DNA of 35,916 bases from Alphaproteobacteria bacterium (GTDB taxonomy: Bacteria > Pseudomonadota > Alphaproteobacteria > UBA3830): positions 1 through 35,916 of the forward strand of contig JAGABS010000010.1 of NCBI GenBank assembly GCA_017614525.1, read 5' to 3'. Under the pieces are notes generated by a model. The model did not search any database and was not told the DNA's origin. It saw only the letters and a list, made by a program, of their open reading frames with translations. Below are positions 15,665 through 23,342 of the stretch, piece by piece (position 1 is the first letter of the stretch; the number at the start of each line of letters is the position of its first letter). A program made the position numbers and the translations under genes.

Positions 15665-16902
15665 TTTGTTGCGCAGATGTCTCTTTACCAGGCCGGTGAG
15701 GTACAAAGATCCTGTTACCAAAATCAGATCTTTGGGCGATGATCTTTTTACAGCTTGCTCGAGTGCTTCAATCGGGTTTTTCGAAGAAAACTCCGCGATG
15801 GATCTTACGAACTCGGAATAGTTTTCTGTCGTTAAAGTTTTTACAGGAGTTTCCGTAAGGTATATGTGTGAATTTTTCATCGAACTCAGCATTTTTATCA
15901 TCTGATCGGAATTTTTGTCGGAGCAAATTCCAACGATGAAGTGAATATTTTCAAACTCGAAATTTTTCAGAATTTCCATCAGGCTTTGAATGCCCTGCGG
16001 ATTGTGATCGCCTGATAAAAAAATATCTCGATTCTTGTATTGAATTTTTTCCATGCGACACGGCCAATTTACATTCTCCAATGCCGGAAGATATTTTTCA
16101 TAATTTGGAATCAAATATTTAAAAACTTCTACGGCCAAACTCGTATTTTCTACGGCACGTCCGCCAAGAAATTCAGTTTGTATTCTTGATTGTTTATTTT
16201 TACAAAATATTTCGGATTTTTACGGTCGGAATGTTCGTAATTTTTCCGAACGACATAGTCCAATTTCGGCGCTTCGAAAAATTTAGCATTTTTTTCTGTT
16301 AAGTATCTTAAGTAGATATCAGAAATTTCTTCAGGAAATTTTGTATGAAATACGGAATTGTTTTTTCTGATAATTCCGAATTTATTTTCCGCAATGGAAG
16401 CCAATCCCTTTCCAAGAATATCTTCATGTTCTATTCCGAGACGAGTTATAACACTGATATCATGGTCGATGGCGTTTGTTGCATCCAGAGTTCCTCCCAA
16501 TCCTATTTCAAAAATCGCAAAATCTGTCTCTTTTTCGAAATAAAAATAATAGGCGGCAATCAATGTAAGGTATTCAAAAAAGCTCGGGCGAAAATCCGAT
16601 AGCCCAGCACGAATAATTCCGAAAATTCTCGAAAAATCTTCGTCGGAAATATCTGTTCCATTATATTTTATTCGTTCATTGATTTCTATAATGTGAGGAG
16701 ATGAAAAAAAACCGACATTTTTTCCCGCCGCGATTAATAAAGTCTGCAGCGTCGCGCAAGTTGTGCCTTTTCCGTTCGTACCGGCGACTAAAATCACTTT
16801 TTCCGAAGGAATCTTTATGCCCAAAATTTTTAAACATTTTTTTATTTCGTCCGGGGTGTGATGTTCTCTCTGTTTTTCTAAAAAACTCAAAATTTCTCGC
16901 AT
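15641..16902 (-). pseudogene. folC: Folylpolyglutamate synthase, frameshifted
   Basis: FolC adds glutamates to folates (and dihydrofolate). The N-terminal part (16902 to 16150, 250 residues) has the P-loop VAGTNGKGTTCATL, the SSPH loop, IGLGGTLDATN and the ENKFGIIR block. It then ends at a premature TAG. The C-terminal part, including the phosphate/metal loop LSGDHNPQG and VTGSLYLTGLVK, lies in the -1 frame down to 15641. The sequence FLGGRAVENTSLAVEVFKYL bridges the junction at about 16150-16175, so a single 1-base loss (or sequencing error) explains the break. Together the two parts give the normal ~420 residues. The C-terminal frame has only an internal TTG and no ribosome site. The ATG at 16902 has GGAGAT upstream and is divergent from glmM. 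Confidence 0.88.
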
Positions 16903-16959
16903 GGATATCTCCGCTTGCCGGTGCTATTCTATAGTGGTTTCATTGCGGAGAAAATGATT

Positions 16960-18282
16960 ATGAAAAAATTATTCGGAACGGACGGCATTCGGGGTGTGGC
17001 AAATGTTTTTCCTTTAACCATTGATGTGTGCAGAAAATTAGCGCGGGCGGTTTATAAAAAATTTTTGAGTCAGGATTTGAAGAGAAAGACAGTTTTAATT
17101 GCGAAGGATACCCGCATTTCCGGAGATATTTTCGAGCACTCGTTGGCCTCGGAATTTTGCGCTATGGGAGTAGATGTAAAGTTATTGGGGGTTATTCCCA
17201 CTCCGGCAGTTTCGATTCTGACGAGAAAATTCGGCGCGGATTTGGGAATTATGATTTCGGCGTCACACAATCCGTATAGTGATAACGGCATAAAGTTATT
17301 CAATTCTTCTGGACTGAAACTGAGCGACGAAGAAGAACTTGAGTTGGAAGATTCAATTTTTAATGATAAGGAGAATTACTCCGTGCTGAATGATAAAATC
17401 GGACGTGTGTCGTATGATTTTGCGGCGTCAAAGATATATCAAGATGAAATTGAGCGAAATTTTTCTTTCGATAAGGAAGTTACGAATAAATTGAATATTG
17501 TTGTTGATTCTTCCAACGGGGCGTTATCTCGAATCGCGCCGCAGGTTTTTAAATTTTTGGGGTTTAATGTAATTAGTTTGTTCGATAATCCAAGCGGGGT
17601 GAATATTAACGACAATTGCGGAGTAACTCATCCTGAAGTTTTATCCCGTGCCGTTCTGAATAACTGTGCGGATTTCGGAATTGCATTTGATGGTGACGGA
17701 GATCGAGTTTTAATTTGCGATGAAAAAGGACAGCTGCTGAACGGAGAAGATATTCTTGCGATTTTGTCTTTAGAAGGTAACCACAAAGAAATAGTGTCGA
17801 CGATTATGGCTAATTTCGGATTTGAAAAATATTTAAACCGGAGGGGAATTAAATTAACGAAGACGAATGTCGGGGATCGGCATATTTCCGAATATCTCAG
17901 ATACAATTCTGCGGATTTGGGAGGAGAGCCGTCCGGGCACATCATCATAAAGTCGCATGCGCCGACTGGGGACGGACTGTTTTCCGGACTGAAAACTATC
18001 GAAATGATGTTGCGCAGCGGGAAAAAATTCAGTGAGTTGCGGCTGTTTACCCCGAGTCCGTCGGTGAATAAAAATATACGGGTAAAAGATAAATCGATTA
18101 TCGAAAAGGAAAAAATAAAGAAAGTCATCAGTGAGTGTGAGAAGGAGTTGGACGGGGAAGGTAAGTTGATAGTAAGACCGTCCGGAACGGAGCCGCTGAT
18201 CAGACTTACGGCAGAAGGTGAAAATTTGGATGAACTGAAAAATATTGTAGAAAAAATTTCGGCGGCAATAGAAGAAGCATAG
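16960..18282 (+). CDS. glmM: Phosphoglucosamine mutase
   Basis: Interconverts glucosamine-6-phosphate and glucosamine-1-phosphate on the way to UDP-GlcNAc for peptidoglycan and lipid A; cytoplasmic. I chose the ATG at 16960 (9 nt after GGAG), giving the typical start MKKLFGTDGIRG and 440 residues; the ATG at 16954 is too close to the ribosome site. The phosphoserine loop is ISASHNPYSDNG with Ser102, the same position as in E. coli. The metal loop is DGDGDR at 244-249, the sugar loop GGEPSGHI, and the phosphate loop RPSGTEP begins at about 406. All catalytic elements are present. Only 57 bp separate it from the divergent folC start. It is followed 3 bp later by rmuC. Confidence 0.97.
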   Translation: MKKLFGTDGIRGVANVFPLTIDVCRKLARAVYKKFLSQDLKRKTVLIAKDTRISGDIFEHSLASEFCAMGVDVKLLGVIPTPAVSILTRKFGADLGIMISASHNPYSDNGIKLFNSSGLKLSDEEELELEDSIFNDKENYSVLNDKIGRVSYDFAASKIYQDEIERNFSFDKEVTNKLNIVVDSSNGALSRIAPQVFKFLGFNVISLFDNPSGVNINDNCGVTHPEVLSRAVLNNCADFGIAFDGDGDRVLICDEKGQLLNGEDILAILSLEGNHKEIVSTIMANFGFEKYLNRRGIKLTKTNVGDRHISEYLRYNSADLGGEPSGHIIIKSHAPTGDGLFSGLKTIEMMLRSGKKFSELRLFTPSPSVNKNIRVKDKSIIEKEKIKKVISECEKELDGEGKLIVRPSGTEPLIRLTAEGENLDELKNIVEKISAAIEEA

Positions 18283-18285
18283 GTC

Positions 18286-19638
18286 ATGATTTCGGTAAAT
18301 TTGTTAATAGCTGTAGCTTGTTTTTGTGCTGCGGTGATTGTTTTTCAAACAATAGCAGTCTACAACCTTAACAATAAAAATTCGTCTTTGCTTCTGGAAA
18401 AAATCCGCCTTGAGGAGAGATGCAGTTGTCTCGAACCTTTCGAAAAAAAATACGAAGATTTATTTGCAAATTATTCGGAGTTGGAAAAGAAAAATATTTT
18501 GTTGCAATCAAATTTAGAACAGGAGAAAAAAAATCTGGCGGAAAAAATCAGTTTACTGCAAAATGCCGAGGAAAAATTGAGCAATACTTTCAAAGCTCTC
18601 AGTTCCGATGCACTTTCAAAAAACAATCGGTCATTTTTGGATTTGGCTCAGGCGACATTTTCGCAGTTGCAGGAGAAAGCGAAATCTGATCTTGAGCTAA
18701 ACAGAAAGTCCGTGGGAGATTTAGTCAATCCGATTAAATCCGCTTTGGACGGGGTAGGGCAGAAGTTGGGGGATCTCGAAAAATCTCGTGTCGGAGCTTA
18801 TGAAGCGTTGAAACAGCAAGTCGGAGATCTGATTGTTTCTCAAAATTCTCTGAAAAATGAAACGAGTCGTTTGGTATCGGCGTTGAAAACTCCGACTACA
18901 CGCGGACGTTGGGGGGAAATACAACTGCGTCGAGTCGTTGAACTTTCCGGTATGATCGAACATTGCGATTTTCAGGAACAAATGTCTGCGACCAATCAGG
19001 ATACAAAAATTCGTCCGGATATGATTATCTATTATCCGGGGAACAAGCAGGTGGTTGTTGACTCGAAGGTCCCTCTGACGGCTTACTTAAAATCTTTGGA
19101 AGTTTCTAATGACATTGAAAAGAAAATTTTATTGAAGGAACACGCCAAGCAATTGCGCGATCACGTGATGAAGCTGTCGAAAAAGGAATATTGGGCGCAG
19201 TTTCAGGACAGTCCTGAATTCGTAATTATGTTTCTGCCGGGAGAAATCTTTTTTTCGGTCGCCATAGAACAAGATCCTGAATTGATTGAATTCGCAATGA
19301 GGGAGAAGGTTTTGATCGCGACTCCGACAACGCTTTTGGCATTGCTTCATACAATTGCATGGGGATGGCGTCAGGAAAATTTGGCGGAGAACGCGAAGCA
19401 GATCGTAAAAATGGGCCAAGAACTTTACAAAAGGCTGTGCGATATGTCTCAACATTTTGCAAATTTAGGAAGAAGCGTTTCAAATGTCGTCGTCCATTAC
19501 AATCGAACGGTTGCGAGTTTGGAAAGTCGGGTGTTGGTCAGCGCCAGAAAGTTCAAGGAAATCGAAAATCATGAAAAAAACATTGTTGAATTAAGCGGAA
19601 TTGATGATAGCGTGAGGCAAATAAGCGATAAATCGTAA
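18286..19638 (+). CDS. rmuC: DNA recombination protein RmuC
   Basis: A 450-residue RmuC-family protein. An N-terminal membrane segment (about residues 4-25) is followed by a long coiled coil (about 30-170). The conserved nuclease-like domain (about 180-400) has TTRGRWGEIQLRRVVELSGM, IRPDMIIYYPG, VVVDSKVPLTAYL, SPEFVIMFLPGE and TPTTLLALLHTIAWGWRQE. The VDSKVPL stretch is the PD-(D/E)XK-like core. RmuC limits rearrangements at inverted repeats in E. coli; its exact activity is unsettled. It starts 3 bp after glmM and is surely cotranscribed. Confidence 0.95.
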   Translation: MISVNLLIAVACFCAAVIVFQTIAVYNLNNKNSSLLLEKIRLEERCSCLEPFEKKYEDLFANYSELEKKNILLQSNLEQEKKNLAEKISLLQNAEEKLSNTFKALSSDALSKNNRSFLDLAQATFSQLQEKAKSDLELNRKSVGDLVNPIKSALDGVGQKLGDLEKSRVGAYEALKQQVGDLIVSQNSLKNETSRLVSALKTPTTRGRWGEIQLRRVVELSGMIEHCDFQEQMSATNQDTKIRPDMIIYYPGNKQVVVDSKVPLTAYLKSLEVSNDIEKKILLKEHAKQLRDHVMKLSKKEYWAQFQDSPEFVIMFLPGEIFFSVAIEQDPELIEFAMREKVLIATPTTLLALLHTIAWGWRQENLAENAKQIVKMGQELYKRLCDMSQHFANLGRSVSNVVVHYNRTVASLESRVLVSARKFKEIENHEKNIVELSGIDDSVRQISDKS

Positions 19639-19678
19639 AGTTATATACTTTTGCGGAAAGAAAATACGGGAGGACGCG

Positions 19679-20608
19679 ATAGCTGAAAAACCTTTAATCA
19701 TCGAAAAATACAATCCGCGATGGCCGGTGTTTTTCGAAAGGGAATCCCGAAAAATCAAATCTGTTATGGGGGAAAACGTCGTTGAGATTCATCACGTAGG
19801 ATCTACCTCCGTGCCGTCTCTTGCGGCAAAGCCTATTATCGACATGATTCTCGTCACAGAAGATTTGGAGTCAGCACGAAAATTTCTCACTTCGAATGCG
19901 TTGGGGTATCGTTATAAAGGCGAGTATAATCTGCCGTTGAGGGATTTGTACGGGAAAAAGGATGAATTTGAGATATACCTTCACGTTCACCGCGCCAACA
20001 GTCCGGAAATAGAGTTGAATTTGTTGTTTCGTGATTATTTGCGTACCAACGAAAAAGTCCGCAAGCAATATGAAGCGGTGAAAATGGCAGCGGGTAAGAC
20101 ACAAAATGCTTCAGAAAAGGTGGAGACGGGCATTACAAAATACAACTTGTTGAAGAATGAAATAATTGTATCCATTTTGAGGGAGACGGGATTTTCGGGC
20201 ATCTGCGCGCGTTTTGTAACGCAGAAATCGGAATCAGTATTCTTTGATAAAATTAAAAACGACTTTTATGAAGATTCCTTCATGAAAAACAAGTCTTTGT
20301 TGTTTGGACGGACACTTCCCAAACAAGATTCCAAGAAAATGATTCTGTACAGGGGAGCAGATCTTGTCGGGGCTGCTGAGATAACAGCCATTGACTCAGA
20401 TATGTTTTTGATAAATTTTGCTTGGACAAACGATGATGAGGAATTGTTGAGAAAATTTTTGCGCATAATCGAGGATTGGGTAGAGGTGCGGACACGGGCT
20501 TCATTTTTGTTAGCGACATTTCGTAACGGTCATGCGCAGATTTATTCCAATTTGGGATTCTCCCTGCGAACTGAGGAAAATGCTCGTTATTTTGTTAGGG
20601 AGATATGA
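19679..20608 (+). CDS. GrpB-family / GNAT-like fusion protein, apparent ATA start
   Basis: Residues 1-~170 are a GrpB (UPF0157) domain of the nucleotidyltransferase fold: IEKYNPRWPVFFERE, HHVGSTSVPSLAAKPIIDMI, ELNLLFRDYLRTNEKVRKQYE. Residues ~190-309 look like a GNAT acetyltransferase (LVGAAEITAID, LRIIEDWVE, NGHAQIYSNLGF). No ATG, GTG or TTG occurs in frame between the previous stop (19622) and the GTG at 19727, yet the family motif Y.P.WP.FFE is encoded upstream of that GTG. An ATA at 19679 sits 5 nt after GGGAGG (19668-19673) and is the best start. The GTG at 19727 would cut the GrpB motif and has no ribosome site. Substrates are unknown. It follows rmuC by 40 bp. Confidence 0.85.
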   Translation: MAEKPLIIEKYNPRWPVFFERESRKIKSVMGENVVEIHHVGSTSVPSLAAKPIIDMILVTEDLESARKFLTSNALGYRYKGEYNLPLRDLYGKKDEFEIYLHVHRANSPEIELNLLFRDYLRTNEKVRKQYEAVKMAAGKTQNASEKVETGITKYNLLKNEIIVSILRETGFSGICARFVTQKSESVFFDKIKNDFYEDSFMKNKSLLFGRTLPKQDSKKMILYRGADLVGAAEITAIDSDMFLINFAWTNDDEELLRKFLRIIEDWVEVRTRASFLLATFRNGHAQIYSNLGFSLRTEENARYFVREI

Positions 20609-20643
20609 TTCCGGCGGTTTTAAACGAACGCTTCAATAAAAAT

Positions 20644-20690
20644 AAAATCGGCTTTTCTGAAATACATGTGAAAAGGAAGGCCTGATTTTT
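20644..20690 (+). terminator. Possible terminator after the GrpB/GNAT gene
   Basis: An imperfect inverted repeat, AAAATCGGCTTTTC (20644-20657) against GAAAAGGAAGGCCTGATTTT (20670-20689). The pairing has bulges. It is followed by a short T/A tract just before the tRNA promoter, which is where a terminator for the glmM-rmuC-grpB unit would be expected. Confidence 0.35.
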
Positions 20691-20704
20691 CAAAAAAATA
20701 CAAC

Positions 20705-20733
20705 TTGATTATATAGATGACTTGGGGTATGTT
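20705..20733 (+). promoter_or_regulatory. Promoter of the tRNA-Val/tRNA-Arg unit
   Basis: TTGATT at 20705-20710, a 17-bp spacer, TATGTT at 20728-20733. The predicted transcription start, about 20740, is just upstream of the first mature tRNA base at 20746. Confidence 0.6.
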
Positions 20734-20745
20734 CTAAACGGTTTT

Positions 20746-20820
20746 GGGTGATTAGCTCAGCGGTAGAGCATCTCGTTTACACCGAGGAGGTCAGCAGTTC
20801 AAACCTGTTATCACCCACCA
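20746..20820 (+). tRNA. tRNA-Val(UAC)
   Basis: A full cloverleaf: acceptor GGGTGAT/ATCACCC, D arm GCTC/GAGC, anticodon stem TCTCG/CGAGG with loop TTTACAC (anticodon TAC), T arm AGCAG-TTCAAAC-CTGTT, discriminator A and an encoded CCA. One G-T pair closes the anticodon stem. 75 nt, reads GUA/GUG-type valine codons. Confidence 0.95.
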
Positions 20821-20824
20821 ATGT

Positions 20825-20901
20825 GCGCCCGTAGCCCAACTGGATAGAGCGTCAGACTACGGATCTGAAGATTGAGGGTTCGAATCCTTCCGGGCGCACC
20901 A
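20825..20901 (+). tRNA. tRNA-Arg(ACG)
   Basis: Cloverleaf of 77 nt with encoded CCA: acceptor GCGCCCG/CGGGCGC, anticodon stem TCAGA/TCTGA with loop CTACGGA (anticodon ACG, normally edited to ICG), T arm GAGGG-TTCGAAT-CCTTC. The D stem GCCC/GAGC has a C12-A23 mismatch where most tRNAs of this type have U-A. It lies 4 nt after tRNA-Val and must share its transcript. Confidence 0.95.
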
Positions 20902-20922
20902 TGTAACTCAAGAGATATTGGT

Positions 20923-21507
20923 TTGTTCGAAAGTTTTATACAGGATTTTGGTTATTATGCGGTTTTCCTCTTTGCGTGCATTGAGGGGGAAGTTGCCGTT
21001 TTAACCGCGGGTTTTTTGTGCCGGCAGGGGTTGATGTCCTTGCAGTGGGTAATTTTTTTCGCTTTCCTCGGTACCATGGTTACCGAGCAGATTTTGTATT
21101 TCGTCGGCAGAATTTACGGAATGAAGCTGATCGAAAAGCATCCGAAGTTAAAGGAAAAGTCCGCGAAAGTTCTCGAATTTTTGAGAAAATATGATTCGGC
21201 ATTCATTTTCGGGTGTCGTTTCGTTTACGGAATTCGAAATGTCAGTCCCGTTATGATAGGCGCGGCTGACATACCGCCGTTGAAATATTCAGCTCTGAAT
21301 ATTCCGGCAGCGTTTGTTTGGGCGGTGATTGTCGCCGGCGCAGGATATGCATTCGCGAACGTGGTGGAGAAAGCGAAAAACAACTTGCAGTATGTCCAAT
21401 ACGGCGCGTTGTTTGTCCTGATGAGCGCATTGTTCTATTTTGTTTTCAAAAAAAATCAGAAGAGAAAACGCCGCAAAAAGAGTGCAACCGAAAAAATCGA
21501 CGTATAA
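20923..21507 (+). CDS. DedA-family membrane protein
   Basis: A 194-residue inner-membrane protein of the DedA (SNARE-associated/VTT) family, thought to act as lipid flippases or transporters that keep membrane homeostasis. Family marks are EGEVAVLTAGFLCRQG near the first re-entrant loop (conserved Glu-Gly), FLGTMVTEQILYFVGRIYG, the RFVYGIRNVSPVMIGA block with its conserved Arg and Gly residues, and a C-terminal membrane helix with a basic tail (KKNQKRKRRKK). I start it at the TTG 20923 (MFESFIQDFGYYAVF). An ATG-like start at 20872 would lie inside tRNA-Arg, which rules it out. The ribosome site is weak (AAGAGA). It may be read through from the tRNA promoter. Confidence 0.9.
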   Translation: MFESFIQDFGYYAVFLFACIEGEVAVLTAGFLCRQGLMSLQWVIFFAFLGTMVTEQILYFVGRIYGMKLIEKHPKLKEKSAKVLEFLRKYDSAFIFGCRFVYGIRNVSPVMIGAADIPPLKYSALNIPAAFVWAVIVAGAGYAFANVVEKAKNNLQYVQYGALFVLMSALFYFVFKKNQKRKRRKKSATEKIDV

Positions 21508-21533
21508 CGAAACGATTTTTTTGCCTTAATCGG

Positions 21534-22361
21534 TTATTCTTCGAATTGATTTTTCTGCTCCGTTAATTTCTCAATTGAAGACGAAGCGAGATTTTGCAAA
21601 TGTTTCCGAATATTTCGAGAAATTTTGGTTTTGTTATCGCCAACATTAATTGTTACAAATTTTAATTTGTTGATAAAATTATTCGCTTTTTTTAGATTAT
21701 CGATTAACTGTTCTTTTGAGAGAGTGGCGCAATTTTTCGAAAAATCTTGAGAAACATTTTCCAATTCAACGACTTGCGAATAGATTTGTTGAGCAGTCTC
21801 TATCTCTTTTTTCAAAAAGAAATCAAGACTGAAGTAGTCGGGGCCGTCCTCAGGAGAGAGATCATTTCCGAGGGAGCTGTACTCCACGACGCTTTTCAGA
21901 TTTTGAGCCATATCCAGGCATTCCGACATTTTTTGAACATTCAGATGGATAAAAAATTCGGGCTTCAGCAGCTTGCCTAAGTTCGCAACTTTTTCTGAGA
22001 ATTTTTCGTTATTATGGTCCGAGTAAAGCCAGTTTAGCCGATTTAGAAGAGAATTTACTTTCTTTTTCAGTTCTTGATCGGAGGCAACATTCGGCTGAAC
22101 CCTTAAAAACGAAATTACGACATAATAAATTTCCAGAAGATTTTTATCGGTAATTTCTTTTTTCTTTGAATTAAGATGGTCGTATATTTTTTGAGTTTTT
22201 GCATTGTTCAGTGACTCGATTTCTTTTTTTAAATCATCGATATTCTTTTTCACCACCGCTGAGCTGGGAGGCACTGAGACATAGGTGCTTATAACAGCAT
22301 TCGAGGTAGCATCCGCAAACAAAGGGAGGACGAGGCAGGCAAACCAAAAATTTTTAAACAT
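21534..22361 (-). CDS. Exported helical protein of unknown function
   Basis: A 275-residue protein. Of two in-frame ATGs the one at 22361 is chosen because GGAG (22368-22371) is 6 nt before it, whereas the ATG at 22367 directly abuts that GGAG. The signal peptide is FKNFWFACLVLPLFADA. The mature protein is rich in Lys, Asn, Glu and Leu and is predicted almost entirely helical (IDDLKKEIESLNNAKTQKIY, LIDNLKKANNFINKLKF, SSIEKLTEQKNQFEE). There are no enzyme motifs and only two Cys. I do not recognise the family. It is convergent with dedA (26 bp apart) and divergent from the YfgM-like gene. Confidence 0.78.
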   Translation of the reverse strand: MFKNFWFACLVLPLFADATSNAVISTYVSVPPSSAVVKKNIDDLKKEIESLNNAKTQKIYDHLNSKKKEITDKNLLEIYYVVISFLRVQPNVASDQELKKKVNSLLNRLNWLYSDHNNEKFSEKVANLGKLLKPEFFIHLNVQKMSECLDMAQNLKSVVEYSSLGNDLSPEDGPDYFSLDFFLKKEIETAQQIYSQVVELENVSQDFSKNCATLSKEQLIDNLKKANNFINKLKFVTINVGDNKTKISRNIRKHLQNLASSSIEKLTEQKNQFEE

Positions 22362-22483
22362 ATTCATCTCCGACTCTACATTGCTATTATCTCATGCCTT
22401 AGTTAAATAATGGTTAATTTGATCTGGAAAGAAGAGCAAACATGGTTTAGACTTGGAGGAGTTTTATTTAGCGGAGAGTTGCT

Positions 22484-23326
22484 TTGTCAGCAGAAGAGAG
22501 TTCGATTTTCGATGAAATCAATGAAGAAATAAAACGTGATGAGTTTTTGAAGTTTTTGAAAAAGCATCAGAATATGGTTTCGTGGGTTGTTATTCTGGTA
22601 GTTGCTGGAATAATAGGGCATTCGGCGTGGTATTCCAATAAGAAAAAGCGGTTGGAAATGGCTACGACTAGCCTGTACAATGAAATTTACTCGTCGCCGA
22701 TGAAGAGCGAGGCCGGGGAAAAGAAAAGCAAAGCTGTTTTTGAGAATTTAATACAAAATGCTCCGTCGGAGTTGGTTCCTCTGATATCTCTTATCAAGAC
22801 AGGACGTGAAATCGGAACAGCGGCGGATACCTCTGCGACGGCGAAACAGCTGCTGGAATTGTCCGAAAAGAGGGGAGTAGATGTTGTTTGGAGAGATTTG
22901 GCAGTTTTGATGTATGTTTCGTATAAGTTGGAGCCTGATGACAAATCACTGGAGCGTTTGCAAAAGTTGGCGGAAGGAGATCGTCCGTTCAGGTTTACGG
23001 CTATGGAAAAAATCGCAATGATTCATGCCAACAGGAAAGAGAGCGACAAGGCAATCGAAATCCTGACGAAAATCATTGATAACAAGGAAGCACCTGATAC
23101 TCTGAAAAAAAGAGTAGCAAAAGTAATCAATTACATGAAAAATCACGAAAACGACAAATCCGACTCTGAGTTGTCTGTGGTTAAGGAGGAAAATTCCGAA
23201 GCAGGGGGGATTCAAAACAAAGATATGAAGAATAAGTCTGTGAAGTCCGGCAAGGCGGGAAAGTCCGGCAGAGCCGGAAGTCAAGTCGGTAACAAATTAA
23301 ATAAGAACGGCAAGAAGAGAAAATAA
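22484..23326 (+). CDS. YfgM-like TPR membrane protein
   Basis: A 280-residue protein with a short cytoplasmic N-terminus (IFDEINEEIKRDE). One membrane helix follows at about 31-50. A helical TPR-like periplasmic domain (PF09976, TPR_21 type) runs to ~225 (DKAIEILTKIIDNKEAPDTLKKRV), then a Lys/Gly/Ser-rich basic tail of ~50 residues. YfgM assists the Sec translocon and periplasmic chaperones. The gene next to it is bamB, the neighbour expected for yfgM, which supports the call. The start is TTG at 22484 with GGAG 7 nt upstream. The basic tail with repeated SGKAGKSG is not usual for the family. Confidence 0.82.
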   Translation: MSAEESSIFDEINEEIKRDEFLKFLKKHQNMVSWVVILVVAGIIGHSAWYSNKKKRLEMATTSLYNEIYSSPMKSEAGEKKSKAVFENLIQNAPSELVPLISLIKTGREIGTAADTSATAKQLLELSEKRGVDVVWRDLAVLMYVSYKLEPDDKSLERLQKLAEGDRPFRFTAMEKIAMIHANRKESDKAIEILTKIIDNKEAPDTLKKRVAKVINYMKNHENDKSDSELSVVKEENSEAGGIQNKDMKNKSVKSGKAGKSGRAGSQVGNKLNKNGKKRK

Positions 23327-23342
23327 ATTCGGGGATGATTTC

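Noticed and set aside
20872-20922. N-terminal extension of DedA (MRVRILPGAP)
   Set aside because: These codons lie inside tRNA-Arg; translating a tRNA 3' half in this way is a common annotation artefact. The DedA homology begins at 20923.
21508-21534. Inverted repeat between dedA and the convergent 21534 gene as a bidirectional terminator
   Set aside because: The stem (ATAAC and CGATT against AATCGGTTAT) needs a four-base bulge and has no G+C-rich core; not convincing.
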